Shown one piece after another: positions 31,831 to 39,241 of a DNA stretch of 42,844 nt. The notes below the pieces were generated by a model. That model had not been told where the DNA came from. It did not search any database and saw only the letters and a list, made by a program, of their open reading frames with translations. Every line of letters begins with the position of its first letter. Positions within the stretch are counted from its first letter, which is position 1. Source of the DNA: JANXQE01 sp035651635 (lineage in GTDB: Bacteria > Verrucomicrobiota > Verrucomicrobiia > Limisphaerales > UBA8199). The translations under genes and the position numbers were made by a program. The stretch spans positions 1-42,844 of the forward strand of contig DASRFK010000147.1 of the NCBI GenBank assembly GCA_035651635.1. Reading direction: 5' to 3'.

Positions 31831-32381
31831 AAAGACGTAGCACAGCTGCGGTTACCGTCGCGGCGGTAACTATTTGCGGCCTGCTGACGCTTGTCCTAGC
31901 GTCCTCGGAGAAACCTCCGGTAGAAATAACAGTAATGGGCTCGCAACCCACCGAAATAGTTGACGATGCCGGCGCGGAGTTGTCTCTGTTGACTCTGTTT
32001 ATCAGGAGGCCTCCCGATGCCGAGGGTATAGTCTATTTTCGGGGTCCGGCTCTTATCGAATATAAAGTGGGTGACCGCTGGAGCGAAGGGCGGGATTCGT
32101 TTTGCTTGGGCTCATTGGGAGCGAATCAAACCACAAAGGAACTGCTCCTCAGGGCAAGTGGTGCAGATCGCTGTCGAATCCGCCTCAAGTATGCCGGTGC
32201 TTCCGTTTGGTGGAAATTGGGAGGGTTCGTTTCGCGATGGGGAATTAAGTTGCCTCCAACTTATTGGAAGTGGGCAGGATGGCCAAACGCCGAGGGGAGG
32301 CACCCTCACTGGCAAAGCGCCATTATCGAGATTCCGCTTGCGCCAAATCCGCTCCCTTCGAGGCTCCAACATAGGGCATAA
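31827..32381 (+). CDS. Cassette 8: exported or membrane-anchored protein, unknown
   Basis: The 184-residue protein has an N-terminal signal or anchor (TAAVTVAAVTICGLLTLVLA) and a mixed soluble part with several Trp and Gly (DRCRIRLKYAGASVWWKLGG, WGIKLPPTYWKWAGWPN). No family recognised. The ATG lies inside the R' core GTTATGC and the TAA inside the R'' core GCATAAC, so the gene runs from core to core. Confidence 0.65.
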   Translation: MQRRSTAAVTVAAVTICGLLTLVLASSEKPPVEITVMGSQPTEIVDDAGAELSLLTLFIRRPPDAEGIVYFRGPALIEYKVGDRWSEGRDSFCLGSLGANQTTKELLLRASGADRCRIRLKYAGASVWWKLGGFVSRWGIKLPPTYWKWAGWPNAEGRHPHWQSAIIEIPLAPNPLPSRLQHRA

Positions 32382-32469
32382 CAATCGGACTGCAACAAGC
32401 CCCGCGATGATGCGTCAGTTGAAAAATCAAAAATCCCTGGCGCGGGGTCGTTGACCCGACCCGTTATGC
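32376..32469 (+). repeat. attC site 8 (family D)
   Basis: R'' GCATAAC and R' GTTATGC are exact complements. Arms AACAAGCCCCGCG and CGCGGGGTCGTT pair. The left arm is nearly the same as in attC 13. Confidence 0.8.
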
Positions 32470-32765
32470 CTGAAAAGGGAGCACATCCTCAGAACGTGGC
32501 TGGACCGTTTTATGTCGAGAATGGGTGCTGTCTCCTTTGCGATTTACCGCGGGCAACTGCGCCAGACATGTTTCAATATACCGCTGAGGGCGACCACTGC
32601 TACGTTTACAAGCAACCTGAGACCGAAGAGCAACTGGAACGAATGATCGATGCAATGGGCGGTGCTGAACTTGCCTGCATACGATGCAGGAGTCGAGAGC
32701 CGAGGCTTCTGGGGTTACTAAAGCAAAAGCAGCTAGAGGATCAATGTGACTTCCGAGCAGCATAA
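32466..32765 (+). CDS. Cassette 9: ferredoxin-like cysteine-rich protein
   Basis: The 99-residue protein has NVAGPFYVENGCCLLCDLPR, GDHCYVYKQPETEEQLERM and GAELACIRCRSREPRLLG. The pattern GPFYVxxGCCxxCxxP...HCYVxxQP...ELxCIRxR is one I recall from small proteins annotated as ferredoxins, so a bound iron-sulfur cluster or metal is plausible. The Cys spacing is not a classical 2x4Fe-4S ferredoxin. The start ATG is in the R' core and the TAA in the R'' core. Soluble, no signal peptide. Confidence 0.62.
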   Translation: MPEKGAHPQNVAGPFYVENGCCLLCDLPRATAPDMFQYTAEGDHCYVYKQPETEEQLERMIDAMGGAELACIRCRSREPRLLGLLKQKQLEDQCDFRAA

Positions 32766-32886
32766 CGAATCTCTGGAGCTGAACTGCCGCCATCTAAATG
32801 CGATTCGATGGAGGTAAGTGGTTCGAATATCTTCTTCGCGCCCGGAGCTCAAGCTCTGCGGCAGTCGCTCAGATCAACCCTTATGC
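32760..32886 (+). repeat. attC site 9
   Basis: R'' GCATAAC; R' CTTATGC deviates in its first base. Arms GGAGCTGAACTGCCGCC and GCGGCAGTCGCTCAGA pair. Long variable centre. R' holds the next start codon. Confidence 0.65.
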
Positions 32887-33170
32887 GTCTTAGCGTGGCT
32901 CCATTCAGACATCCTGATTACTCTGCGTTGCGGGGGCGGAGTGAGACTCTGGCGCTGGTTTGGGGAGTCGGGCATCTGGTGTTTGTTTTGTTTCTCGCAT
33001 TCGCCCTCATTGTCCCTTTCGGCGTTGCCATGGTTGCTGCCATTGATTCAGAAGTGACAAGCCAATGCGCCTGGAATGCCATTACATCTGGCGTCTCAGC
33101 GACGTTGCTGATTGCGGCACTCGGATTTGGGGCCAGATTTCTTGCCGCCAAGAAGGGAAAATTGCGATGA
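32883..33170 (+). CDS. Cassette 10: two-helix membrane protein
   Basis: The 95-residue protein has two transmembrane helices (GHLVFVLFLAFALIVPFGVA and SGVSATLLIAALGFGARFLA) separated by a short loop containing AIDSEVTSQCAWN, and a basic end (AAKKGKLR). No family recognised. The ATG lies in the R' core of the preceding attC; a longer in-frame start would lie within that attC. Confidence 0.6.
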   Translation: MRLSVAPFRHPDYSALRGRSETLALVWGVGHLVFVLFLAFALIVPFGVAMVAAIDSEVTSQCAWNAITSGVSATLLIAALGFGARFLAAKKGKLR

Positions 33171-33177
33171 CACGACC

Positions 33178-33279
33178 GCATAACCCCAGTCTGGAGCGGA
33201 CCCAGACCAGCCGTTCTGCTGGAAGTAAATTCGTTGCCGGGAGGCGGCTGGTTCGGGCCGCTCAGACTGGCCGTTGGCC
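33178..33279 (+). repeat. attC site 10 (family E)
   Basis: R'' GCATAAC, R' GTTGGCC. Arms CCAGTCTGGAGCGGACC and GGGCCGCTCAGACTGG pair very well. Closely similar to attC 19. Confidence 0.8.
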
Positions 33280-33777
33280 ATGAACTCTCAGCGGGCACTT
33301 CTCATCGCGGTATTTCTCGCTTGGATTGCCTATGTCGCGTTGGCAGGTGATGAACTGTCACGAACATGGCGAACCTCTGGCAAGTCTGTGAGGGACCGTG
33401 CGTTGGCAGTCAATAGAGCATTTACGAACGGGACGCCAGTGTCGGTGGTTGTTGCGGCATTGGGGACCAACTACATGCTTTGCGGTAATAGTGCCAGGCT
33501 TTGGGTGGGACCAGGACCGGAGCCGCCCAATACTTATTGGTTGGAATATGGTTTCGGCCAGGACGAGGTTACGATTGGCTCCAGCGCGGTGTTTGGTCGA
33601 GACCTCGATATTCTCTCCAGTAAGTTCACGGGGGCTGGATACTCGTTGCCGGTAAGGAACTCGGGGGAGACGACCAATCGAGTCCGAATTGGCCAACCGG
33701 ACGCCGCAGCGAACCAGAGCCAGCTGGTCGCGCCTGTTACAAATTCAACGTCAGCGGCAGCTGGCTCCGGTCGCTGA
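33280..33777 (+). CDS. Cassette 11: exported protein with attC-encoded tail
   Basis: The 165-residue protein has a signal peptide (ALLIAVFLAWIAYVALAGDE) and a soluble region (GTPVSVVVAALGTNYMLCG, YWLEYGFGQDEVTIG). The last 28 residues, rich in Ala, Ser and Gln, are encoded by the following attC site. No family recognised. The ATG directly abuts the R' core GTTGGCC with no room for an SD inside the cassette. Confidence 0.6.
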   Translation: MNSQRALLIAVFLAWIAYVALAGDELSRTWRTSGKSVRDRALAVNRAFTNGTPVSVVVAALGTNYMLCGNSARLWVGPGPEPPNTYWLEYGFGQDEVTIGSSAVFGRDLDILSSKFTGAGYSLPVRNSGETTNRVRIGQPDAAANQSQLVAPVTNSTSAAAGSGR

Positions 33778-33791
33778 CCTATTCGTTAGCC
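33692..33791 (+). repeat. attC site 11
   Basis: R'' GCCAACC, R' GTTAGCC. Arms CAGCGAACCAGAGCCAGCTG and CAGCTGGCTCCGGTCGCTG pair strongly. Overlaps the 3' end of the cassette 11 gene. Confidence 0.75.
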
Positions 33792-33800
33792 CGAGACTTT

Positions 33801-34250
33801 ATGACCCGAGATTTCATGAAGGCACATCGTCCGCTGCCGAATCTGCCATTTAGTGGCGATCGATTTCTTCTTCCAACCAATCTCGTTCTGCTCGTGTTTT
33901 CGGTTTTTTTGCCAGTCTCACTTCGTCTGCATTGGCACGAGCTTTGGGCGCTCGGTCTAATTGGGCTTTTCCTCAGTCCAGCGTCCTTTATGTTGTCCTC
34001 CTGGGAGTTGTGGCGTTATCAACACCAGTGGCGCACAATCGTAGCAGCCTTAATTTCACTCCTCGCGACTGTTCTCGGATGGGCGACGGTTGTTTCCACG
34101 TCTCAGGTAAGCTTTAGCGCTATGCCGGCTAACGATTCAATGAAGACGAACCGCCGCTGCGATTTTGCGCTCGCTGCTGCAGAGGGGTTTGGACGCGCCG
34201 TTCAAGCTCCGTCTTTACTCTCAGCGGCGGTCGCTTATTTTTTTCGTTAG
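33801..34250 (+). CDS. Cassette 12: membrane protein with attC-encoded tail
   Basis: The 149-residue protein has about three transmembrane segments (NLVLLVFSVFLPVSLRL, LWALGLIGLFLSPASFMLSS, TIVAALISLLATVLGWATVV). The last 40 residues are encoded by attC 12 and look non-functional in composition; the TAG stop lies in the R' core. It may be that the natural C-terminus was lost. No family recognised. Confidence 0.58.
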   Translation: MTRDFMKAHRPLPNLPFSGDRFLLPTNLVLLVFSVFLPVSLRLHWHELWALGLIGLFLSPASFMLSSWELWRYQHQWRTIVAALISLLATVLGWATVVSTSQVSFSAMPANDSMKTNRRCDFALAAAEGFGRAVQAPSLLSAAVAYFFR

Positions 34251-34252
34251 GT
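34128..34252 (+). repeat. attC site 12
   Basis: R'' GCTAACG, R' GTTAGGT. Arms AACCGCCGCTGCG and CAGCGGCGGTCGCTT pair. Confidence 0.7.
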
Positions 34253-34255
34253 TCT

Positions 34256-34573
34256 ATGCACGTTTCGAAAACAGCTGACTCGAATGGATTGAACGCATTC
34301 GTGTTTTATGTCTTCTTGCAGCCCTTGTCGCTTTTCTTGGCGGCGGTGGCTTGGGCACATTGGGCAAGCGACGTTCTCTACCGTTGCACGGACTGCACTT
34401 TCGAAATTCTCGATATTATTCCGCCATTTGTTCACGCTGGCACCGGGGACGTTTACCTTGTATCGGCATGGCGGGTCTGGGCTTCGTGGGGCTGTCTGAT
34501 AACGGCAGCCGTCGGACTTCCATTGCTGGCCACTTGGTATTTGTGGCGCTTGGATTCTTGTAATGAACCCTAA
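34256..34573 (+). CDS. Cassette 13: two-helix membrane protein
   Basis: The 105-residue protein has two transmembrane helices (FYVFLQPLSLFLAAVAWAHW and SWGCLITAAVGLPLLATWYL) joined by a loop with two Cys (RCTDCTFEILDIIPPF), possibly periplasmic. No family recognised. Starts three bases after R' and stops in the R'' core. Confidence 0.6.
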   Translation: MHVSKTADSNGLNAFVFYVFLQPLSLFLAAVAWAHWASDVLYRCTDCTFEILDIIPPFVHAGTGDVYLVSAWRVWASWGCLITAAVGLPLLATWYLWRLDSCNEP

Positions 34574-34660
34574 CAATCGGACTGAAACGAACCCCGCGAT
34601 CACGCTGCGCGTGCAATCGGAAATGAATTGGCGCGGGGTCGTTTACCCGAAATGTTCGGC
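34568..34660 (+). repeat. attC site 13 (family D)
   Basis: R'' CCCTAAC, R' GTTCGGC. Arms AACGAACCCCGCG and CGCGGGGTCGTTT pair. AACAATCGGACTG is shared with attC 8 although the cassettes are unrelated. Confidence 0.75.
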
Positions 34661-34702
34661 AACATTCCCATCAGCAAGTGGATCAGAGTCGCGTTCAAAC
34701 CC

Positions 34703-35989
34703 ATGCGCCTACTGACGATACTGCTGCTCTTATGCAGCTGTGCAATAGCACTTTTCGCCGCGGACTCCGCTGAATCGCTTTTCACTGGACCGTCGGCCAG
34801 CGTGCGGGCGCAATTGAACCTATCATTGGCGCGCTTCAGAGGTTTCGACGGCGACCCTGAGCTTAAGGGCTTTCGTGAGCAGGGATCCAATGCTATCGTT
34901 TATTTGGCTGAGAAGGTGACGCTGCACGACGACCTCCTCAAACGTGCGGCCATCGTGGTCTACACAAATCTCCCATCCGGTCTGGCCAGCAGAATCCGTC
35001 CGCCGGTTAGCCTGACACCTGACCAAATCAAAGCAGTGAAGGCCCTTAGACAAATGGGACCTGCATACACGAGTCTGGAACCCGCAGTCGAGGCGTTGAT
35101 CGTGGCCCTTGGGGATTCGTCAGCAGAGGTGCGCAGTATCGCCCAGGGGGCCCTTGGAGACATCGGACCTGCCGCCAGTAACGCCGTCCCAGCGTTGATC
35201 GACTCGGTGGAACACTCCGAGCCCCGGCTGAACGCGGTTTGGGCATTGGGCCGGATCGGGGCTCAAGCCAAAACTGCCGTTCCAAGCTTGCAACAAGTAA
35301 TTGCCACTGGCCAGAGCCGGGAAAAAGTTTACGCGGCGGAGGCTCTCTGGCGCATTCATCCTGGTGAAGTCCGCGCCTTGAGTTGCCTGCGGAACGGGCT
35401 CACAGACACGAACACCCAGGCGCGGGCGGAAGCGGCGGATGCCTTGCGCGGCCTTGGCACAAATGCCCAAAGCGCGATTCCAGACTTGCGCCTCGCACTA
35501 CAGGACAGCAACTCTTGGGCTCGGTTCTGCGTCGCTCGAGCTTTGGTGGAAATCGAGCCTCAGGACGAGCAGGGTGTGGCCGTGCTGCTGGACAGGCTTG
35601 CAAACCAGAAACCCGCCTGGGGGTTCGACGATAGGTTGTTAGCAGTGGAATCGCTTCTACAACGGAATCCTGCACCGTTGGAAGCAGTGGAGTTCATTAA
35701 GCACTTAGTTCAACAGGGAGACGAGCGAGTCCGCCTCTATGCCGCTTGGTTTTTGGCTGAAAGGAGGGTGGAAATCCCGTCTGCATTATCCCTGCTGACC
35801 CAAGTCCTGAATAGTTCGACGGATTACCCCCGTCTGGTCCTCGCTACCAAGGCGGTTGGGCTCATCGGACCTCCTGCAATCAGCTTGCGTCCCGTTCTTC
35901 AGAAGCTAACTGCTAGCAAGGATGAGGAGCTGAGGAATGTAGCTGCCGATGCGCTGGTGCGGGTGCAACCGGGCGCAAGCCCGCAGTAA
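34703..35989 (+). CDS. Cassette 14: exported HEAT-repeat protein
   Basis: At 428 residues this is the largest cassette gene. It has a signal peptide (MRLLTILLLLCSCAIALFA), possibly a lipoprotein signal around LCSC. From about residue 95 it is built of HEAT/PBS-lyase-type repeats: EVRSIAQGALGDIGPAASNA, RLNAVWALGRIGAQAKTAVP, ARAEAADALRGLGTNAQSAI, ELRNVAADALVRV. Such helical solenoids bind proteins. Similar exported HEAT proteins are frequent in Verrucomicrobia. Start at the ATG before the signal peptide is preferred; an ATG straddling the R' core 51 bases earlier is possible. Confidence 0.75.
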   Translation: MRLLTILLLLCSCAIALFAADSAESLFTGPSASVRAQLNLSLARFRGFDGDPELKGFREQGSNAIVYLAEKVTLHDDLLKRAAIVVYTNLPSGLASRIRPPVSLTPDQIKAVKALRQMGPAYTSLEPAVEALIVALGDSSAEVRSIAQGALGDIGPAASNAVPALIDSVEHSEPRLNAVWALGRIGAQAKTAVPSLQQVIATGQSREKVYAAEALWRIHPGEVRALSCLRNGLTDTNTQARAEAADALRGLGTNAQSAIPDLRLALQDSNSWARFCVARALVEIEPQDEQGVAVLLDRLANQKPAWGFDDRLLAVESLLQRNPAPLEAVEFIKHLVQQGDERVRLYAAWFLAERRVEIPSALSLLTQVLNSSTDYPRLVLATKAVGLIGPPAISLRPVLQKLTASKDEELRNVAADALVRVQPGASPQ

Positions 35990-36008
35990 ACGCCCATGCT
36001 CCGCGTAG

Positions 36009-36135
36009 CGCCGAATGAATCGCCGGAGCCGGCTGGCGCCGTGCTTCCCGTTGGGGAGAGCCGGGACAGATTCGGCACTCCGTGGCTTCTTCGGCACGCT
36101 TTCTCCAGCGCCATCGGCTCAGCTCTTCGTTAGCG
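36009..36135 (+). repeat. attC site 14
   Basis: R' GTTAGCG; R'' CGCCGAA is degenerate. Arms GGAGCCGGCTGGCGCC and CCAGCGCCATCGGCTC pair. Confidence 0.65.
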
Positions 36136-36150
36136 GCAAAAGTGACTTCT

Positions 36151-36384
36151 ATGCTATGCGAGAAATGCAAAGTGAGACCGGCGGGAGTCCATATCGTCAA
36201 GAAGGCTCCAGCCGGGACGAATGCTAATGCGGGCTGCACGGAGATTGAGCACCACTTTTGCGAAGATTGCGGTCGGGAGTTCATGGAGAACAGCTCCAAT
36301 CTGAAGGGTGGAACGTGGTCTGAACCGACAGGAAGTTATCAGCTTCAGGCAATGCCCAATCCAAAACCAAAGCCTAGACCTTAG
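36151..36384 (+). CDS. Cassette 15: McsA-like zinc-ribbon protein
   Basis: The 77-residue protein starts LCEKCKVRPAGVHIVKKA and has EIEHHFCEDCGREFM, giving two CxxC pairs. This closely resembles the N-terminal zinc-finger unit of McsA/UvrB-related proteins (LCExCxxRPATVHxTxxxxG...HLCExCAxE). The UVR domain and the rest of McsA are missing; a Pro/Lys tail follows. McsA activates the McsB protein-arginine kinase in Firmicutes, so a protein-binding role is conceivable. No signal peptide. Confidence 0.7.
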   Translation: MLCEKCKVRPAGVHIVKKAPAGTNANAGCTEIEHHFCEDCGREFMENSSNLKGGTWSEPTGSYQLQAMPNPKPKPRP

Positions 36385-36402
36385 CCTGAAGCTTCCACGA
36401 GC

Positions 36403-36490
36403 GCTAACGAGGCAATGCACCGAATGAGCGGCCATCACGTTGTTTTTGAGCTACCTCGCTGTGCCGCTGTCGGTTAGTTTGGCGTTAGCC
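36403..36490 (+). repeat. attC site 15 (family C)
   Basis: R'' GCTAACG, R' GTTAGCC. Left arm GCACCGAATGAGCGGC is identical to that of attC 4; it pairs with GCCGCTGTCGG. Confidence 0.75.
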
Positions 36491-36503
36491 ATTTGAGGGC
36501 ATC

Positions 36504-36911
36504 ATGCGAACACTCATCTTGGTCGGATTTGCACTTGTCTGCGCCAGGTTTGTCGGCCTGAGTGCTGAGCTTGCTCCTGTTCAGGATATCCTACTTCCTC
36601 GGGACATAGTCCAAGACAGCATCCGGATTTTTACAATGGGGCATAGCAGGTTCGCTGTCTTTTTCACCTACACTGAATCAGGTGCTACGAACATGCTTGC
36701 GTTTAACGAAGCACAGGCCGGTCAAAGAGTGCAAACACGGGTGGGTGACTATTTGTGTCCTGTGGCAATTTGCTACAAGCCTCGAGATCTGGCCGAATAT
36801 GAGCGGTGGAAACAGGGCTGGCTTAAACGAAGGACGTCCAAATTCATCGTTGATGGTGAGGATGAGGCCCAGAAGTTAACCGCCGCTTTGAAGGGGGACC
36901 GGGATAAATGA
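36504..36911 (+). CDS. Cassette 16: exported small protein, unknown
   Basis: The 135-residue protein has a signal peptide (TLILVGFALVCARFVGLSAE) and a soluble domain with FAVFFTYTESGATNMLAFNE, then YLCPVAICYKPRDLAEYERW. No family recognised. It ends with a charged helix (DEAQKLTAALKGDRDK). Starts 13 bases after R'; the stop is nine bases before the next R''. Confidence 0.65.
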   Translation: MRTLILVGFALVCARFVGLSAELAPVQDILLPRDIVQDSIRIFTMGHSRFAVFFTYTESGATNMLAFNEAQAGQRVQTRVGDYLCPVAICYKPRDLAEYERWKQGWLKRRTSKFIVDGEDEAQKLTAALKGDRDK

Positions 36912-36919
36912 TCACGTTG

Positions 36920-37008
36920 GCTAACGAATCGTGGCATCTGACTCCGGGATTCCGCGTGGCTACTTTTCCCACGCCGTTGGCCCGGAGCGGCTGCACTCTG
37001 CGTTCAGC
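36920..37008 (+). repeat. attC site 16 (family A)
   Basis: R'' GCTAACG, R' GTTCAGC. Arms GTGGCATCTGACTCCGGG and CCCGGAGCGGCTGCAC pair with an unpaired base on the left strand. Nearly the same as attC 21. Confidence 0.82.
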
Positions 37009-37011
37009 GAC

Positions 37012-37311
37012 ATGACTAGAGCCTTTTTCATTCTCGCCTGCGTGAGCGCAGTGTTGATGTGGATCTTCTCATTGGTTGGTTGCATAGACATTATGGTGCC
37101 GCGTGACCCCCCCAAGACCAAGCGCGAGCAGGGTTTCCGCCTTTTCGACGTGCTGATACTGCGAGGAGCCGTTTGGTCCGTGCAGACCTTTAAAGCAAAC
37201 TGGAGCTCGAAACCTTTCGGTCGAAAGCTGCTTTACTGGGCTTTAGGATTCCTTGCCGCCTTCTTCCTGTTCTGCGGACTTACGATTTATCAGGAGATCG
37301 CGAAACAATGA
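37012..37311 (+). CDS. Cassette 17: two-helix membrane protein
   Basis: The 99-residue protein has an N-terminal transmembrane helix (FFILACVSAVLMWIFSLVGC), a cytoplasmic or periplasmic stretch with KTKREQGFRLFDVLILRGAV, and a second helix (LLYWALGFLAAFFLFCGLTI). No family recognised. The ATG lies three bases after the R' core. Confidence 0.62.
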   Translation: MTRAFFILACVSAVLMWIFSLVGCIDIMVPRDPPKTKREQGFRLFDVLILRGAVWSVQTFKANWSSKPFGRKLLYWALGFLAAFFLFCGLTIYQEIAKQ

Positions 37312-37318
37312 GACAAGG

Positions 37319-37411
37319 GCTGAACCAGCCAACTGCAGCGAACCCGGCGATGACGCCTCACTGTCGTGTTGGTGGCCAGTTTCGCTGGTTCGTTGGCCGG
37401 AACCGTTAAAT
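37319..37411 (+). repeat. attC site 17 (family F)
   Basis: R'' GCTGAAC, R' GTTAAAT, both somewhat degenerate; an inner pair GCCAACT/GTTGGCC is an alternative. The left arm resembles attC 24. Confidence 0.65.
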
Positions 37412-37415
37412 GGCT

Positions 37416-37781
37416 ATGACAGCCTCGGAGCTTACTGCCGTTCGAGCATCCCTGAACAAATGGGCTGGATGTTGGGCTGAGCCCTGGGATTACACGACCT
37501 CCCATGATTAGCTTCGCATCAAACTTCAACACAAGGGACAGGATTTCTCCTGTGTTATTTTCCTGCTGGTCGGTTGTGAGCGAGTGTCCTTTGTTGGTTC
37601 TTGGGAAAATTTTACTCCATCCGTTGCGGAATTCGCAGGACCGTATGGCACAAGATACAGGGTTACGGATGGGGATCGGCTGGATGTCGAGTGTGTCGGC
37701 ATTTCGGTTTCACGCACCCTGAATTCGTATGCGGATATTCCAACACTGCGTGACCACCAGTTTGGCGAAGCGGCCATTTAA
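37416..37781 (+). pseudogene. Cassette 18: gene interrupted by an in-frame amber codon
   Basis: From the ATG four bases after R', one frame reads TASELTAVRASLNKWAGCWA...WDYTTSHD, then TAG at 37509-37511, then continues as LRIKLQHKGQDFSCVIFLLV, VSFVGSWENFTPSV, YRVTDGDRLDVECV to a TAA in the next R'' core. The whole frame of 121 codons fills the cassette exactly, so it was or is one gene. The pattern (WxxPWDYxxSHxxLxIxL, SW.N, DGDxLxVEC) looks like a small conserved family, but I cannot name it. The TAG may be a recent nonsense mutation, a sequencing error, or be read through. The downstream part alone could start at a GTG (37584). Confidence 0.6.
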
Positions 37782-37867
37782 CCATCGGGTTGCACTCGAC
37801 CCGGGCGTGCGCGCGGACTGCAGATCTGGCATGTTTTACCCGGCGCGAGTGAACGCGACCGTTGGAT
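37777..37867 (+). repeat. attC site 18
   Basis: R'' TTTAACC, R' GTTGGAT. Arms GGGTTGCACTCGACCCGGGC and GCGCGAGTGAACGCGACC pair. Confidence 0.68.
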
Positions 37868-37870
37868 CAC

Positions 37871-38188
37871 ATGAAGCACCACCCTGAAGAGGATAGCGCA
37901 GTAGCGGCCGCGCGAAGACGGCTCATTCGTGCCAGACGTCTTCTCGCCATATTCGGGATACCATTCGTAATTGGGCTTGCGTTCTGCCTATGGCGACCAC
38001 TCATCGCATTCCGGGTTACGAACGTTCCGCCGGGACCCTTTGGTGGCGGCAATGCCGCCCCATATTTTGAGGTGCTGACGGTCGCCGGACTGGGAGCCGT
38101 GCTGTTTGCATGGGAGGTGCGTTGCGCCTCGCGCGCTTATGACGAGGAGAAAAAACGGCAGGCAAATCTGAGAGGCCCTGCTTGCTGA
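37871..38188 (+). CDS. Cassette 19: two-helix membrane protein
   Basis: The 105-residue protein has a charged start (KHHPEEDSAVAAARRRLIRA), two transmembrane helices (LLAIFGIPFVIGLAFCLW and VLTVAGLGAVLFAWEV) with a Gly/Pro-rich loop between (NVPPGPFGGGNAAPYF), and a charged tail (YDEEKKRQANLRG). No family recognised. ATG three bases after R'. Confidence 0.6.
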   Translation: MKHHPEEDSAVAAARRRLIRARRLLAIFGIPFVIGLAFCLWRPLIAFRVTNVPPGPFGGGNAAPYFEVLTVAGLGAVLFAWEVRCASRAYDEEKKRQANLRGPAC

Positions 38189-38201
38189 CTGTTCATTCCA
38201 T

Positions 38202-38303
38202 ATCCAACTACACCGTGGAGCGGACCCGAGCCAGCCGTTTTGGCCGGACTGGATTTATATCCCCGTGGCGGCTGGCCCGGGCCGCTCACGGTGACCGTTC
38301 GAC
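38202..38303 (+). repeat. attC site 19 (family E)
   Basis: R'' ATCCAAC, R' GTTCGAC. Arms ACCGTGGAGCGGACCCGAGC and GGCCCGGGCCGCTCACGGT pair. Closely similar to attC 10. Confidence 0.75.
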
Positions 38304-38309
38304 CAAACT

Positions 38310-38747
38310 ATGAAGCTTTCGCAACGCATAGTCCTGAGTATCCTTGTGGCTGAGTGTTGTGCCCTGTGCGGCTGTCACATTCCGAGTGACCGAGCCGTAT
38401 TTGCCGAGTTCCCTGATTCGAGCCATAAGAAACCGGGTCCGGCCACGCCTAGCGTGAGCCTGGTAGCGCATTTTACGAGACCCGATGCGAAAAGAGAAGA
38501 CATCGTGCAAGCGATACTGAGTGACCTGGGACTGCGCACCCGTGCGAGGCAGCACGGTCCGTCCTTGACTCATGCGCAAAAGTGCGCTGACTTTATCCTG
38601 GCTGGGAGTGAAGTCATCTTTCCAGATCTTTCACAAGAGCGCGCCGACTCGCTGTTCTGGGATTTGACGGCAGCAGGAGTTTTAGTGAACTACAGCGATG
38701 AAAGAGTCGAACAAATCGTTGAACCTGACACGGGGCGTGTGCGCTGA
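38310..38747 (+). CDS. Cassette 20: putative lipoprotein, unknown
   Basis: The 145-residue protein has a lipoprotein-like signal (RIVLSILVAECCALCGCHIP, lipobox around ALCGC). The soluble part has VAHFTRPDAKREDIVQAILS and ADSLFWDLTAAGVLVNYSDE. No family recognised. The last eight codons overlap the next attC. Confidence 0.62.
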   Translation: MKLSQRIVLSILVAECCALCGCHIPSDRAVFAEFPDSSHKKPGPATPSVSLVAHFTRPDAKREDIVQAILSDLGLRTRARQHGPSLTHAQKCADFILAGSEVIFPDLSQERADSLFWDLTAAGVLVNYSDERVEQIVEPDTGRVR

Positions 38748-38804
38748 AGCCCGCTATCGCGGATTGCGCTGGTGGCCCCGTGCAGCTCACCTCCGTCGTT
38801 AGGG
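38724..38804 (+). repeat. attC site 20
   Basis: R' GTTAGGG; R'' CCTGACA is degenerate. ACACGGGGCGTG pairs with CACCTCCGTCG with mismatches. One of the weaker sites. Confidence 0.55.
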
Positions 38805-38812
38805 ATTGCGCG

Positions 38813-39241
38813 ATGAAGCGTTTTGTCAACTACCGGAAGCGTGGTGTTGGGCTACCAAAGGGCTGCAAGAATCTGGCCGACCTTCTAAAGCCGCCAAAGC
38901 AGTTGGAGGAAGCCAGAGAAGGTTTCCCCAACAAAATTCGCGAATCGAAATGTGATTACTGCGGCGCACCTGCGGCTGCCGGTTGGGCTGCTGGCATATA
39001 CAGCCCAGATGGGACGAAAGATGAAGAGAGCCACTTTGAATGCGAGCAGTGCCAAGAAGATTTAAAGGAGTTTGAGTCTAAGCCGGAAAATCGATTCCCT
39101 CAGTTGCCCGATGATTTTGATTTCAGCGACCCGAAAACAGCTGCCCCACTTGAGCGGTTGATGCATGAGATTGAGGAGCGAAAGAAACTATTTATCCGCC
39201 AACGATTGGCCGAACGAAAAGGACCAGATCATGCTGCCTAA
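38813..39241 (+). CDS. Cassette 21: FVNY-leader zinc-ribbon protein
   Basis: The 142-residue protein begins KRFVNYRKRGVGLPKGCKNL, sharing its first 25 residues with cassettes 3 and 4. After this the protein is different: a zinc-ribbon-like unit with CDYCGAPAAAGWAAGIYSPD and ESHFECEQCQEDL (two CxxC pairs), then acidic and helical segments. The same leader thus occurs on two unrelated bodies. Function unknown; no signal peptide. Start chosen at the shared motif, eight bases after R'. TAA is in the R'' core. Confidence 0.75.
   Translation: MKRFVNYRKRGVGLPKGCKNLADLLKPPKQLEEAREGFPNKIRESKCDYCGAPAAAGWAAGIYSPDGTKDEESHFECEQCQEDLKEFESKPENRFPQLPDDFDFSDPKTAAPLERLMHEIEERKKLFIRQRLAERKGPDHAA

Noticed and set aside
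37504..37722. 72-codon plus-strand open frame starting at an ATG in cassette 18
   Set aside because: It is out of phase with the amber-interrupted frame that fills the cassette from core to core and reads like a real protein.
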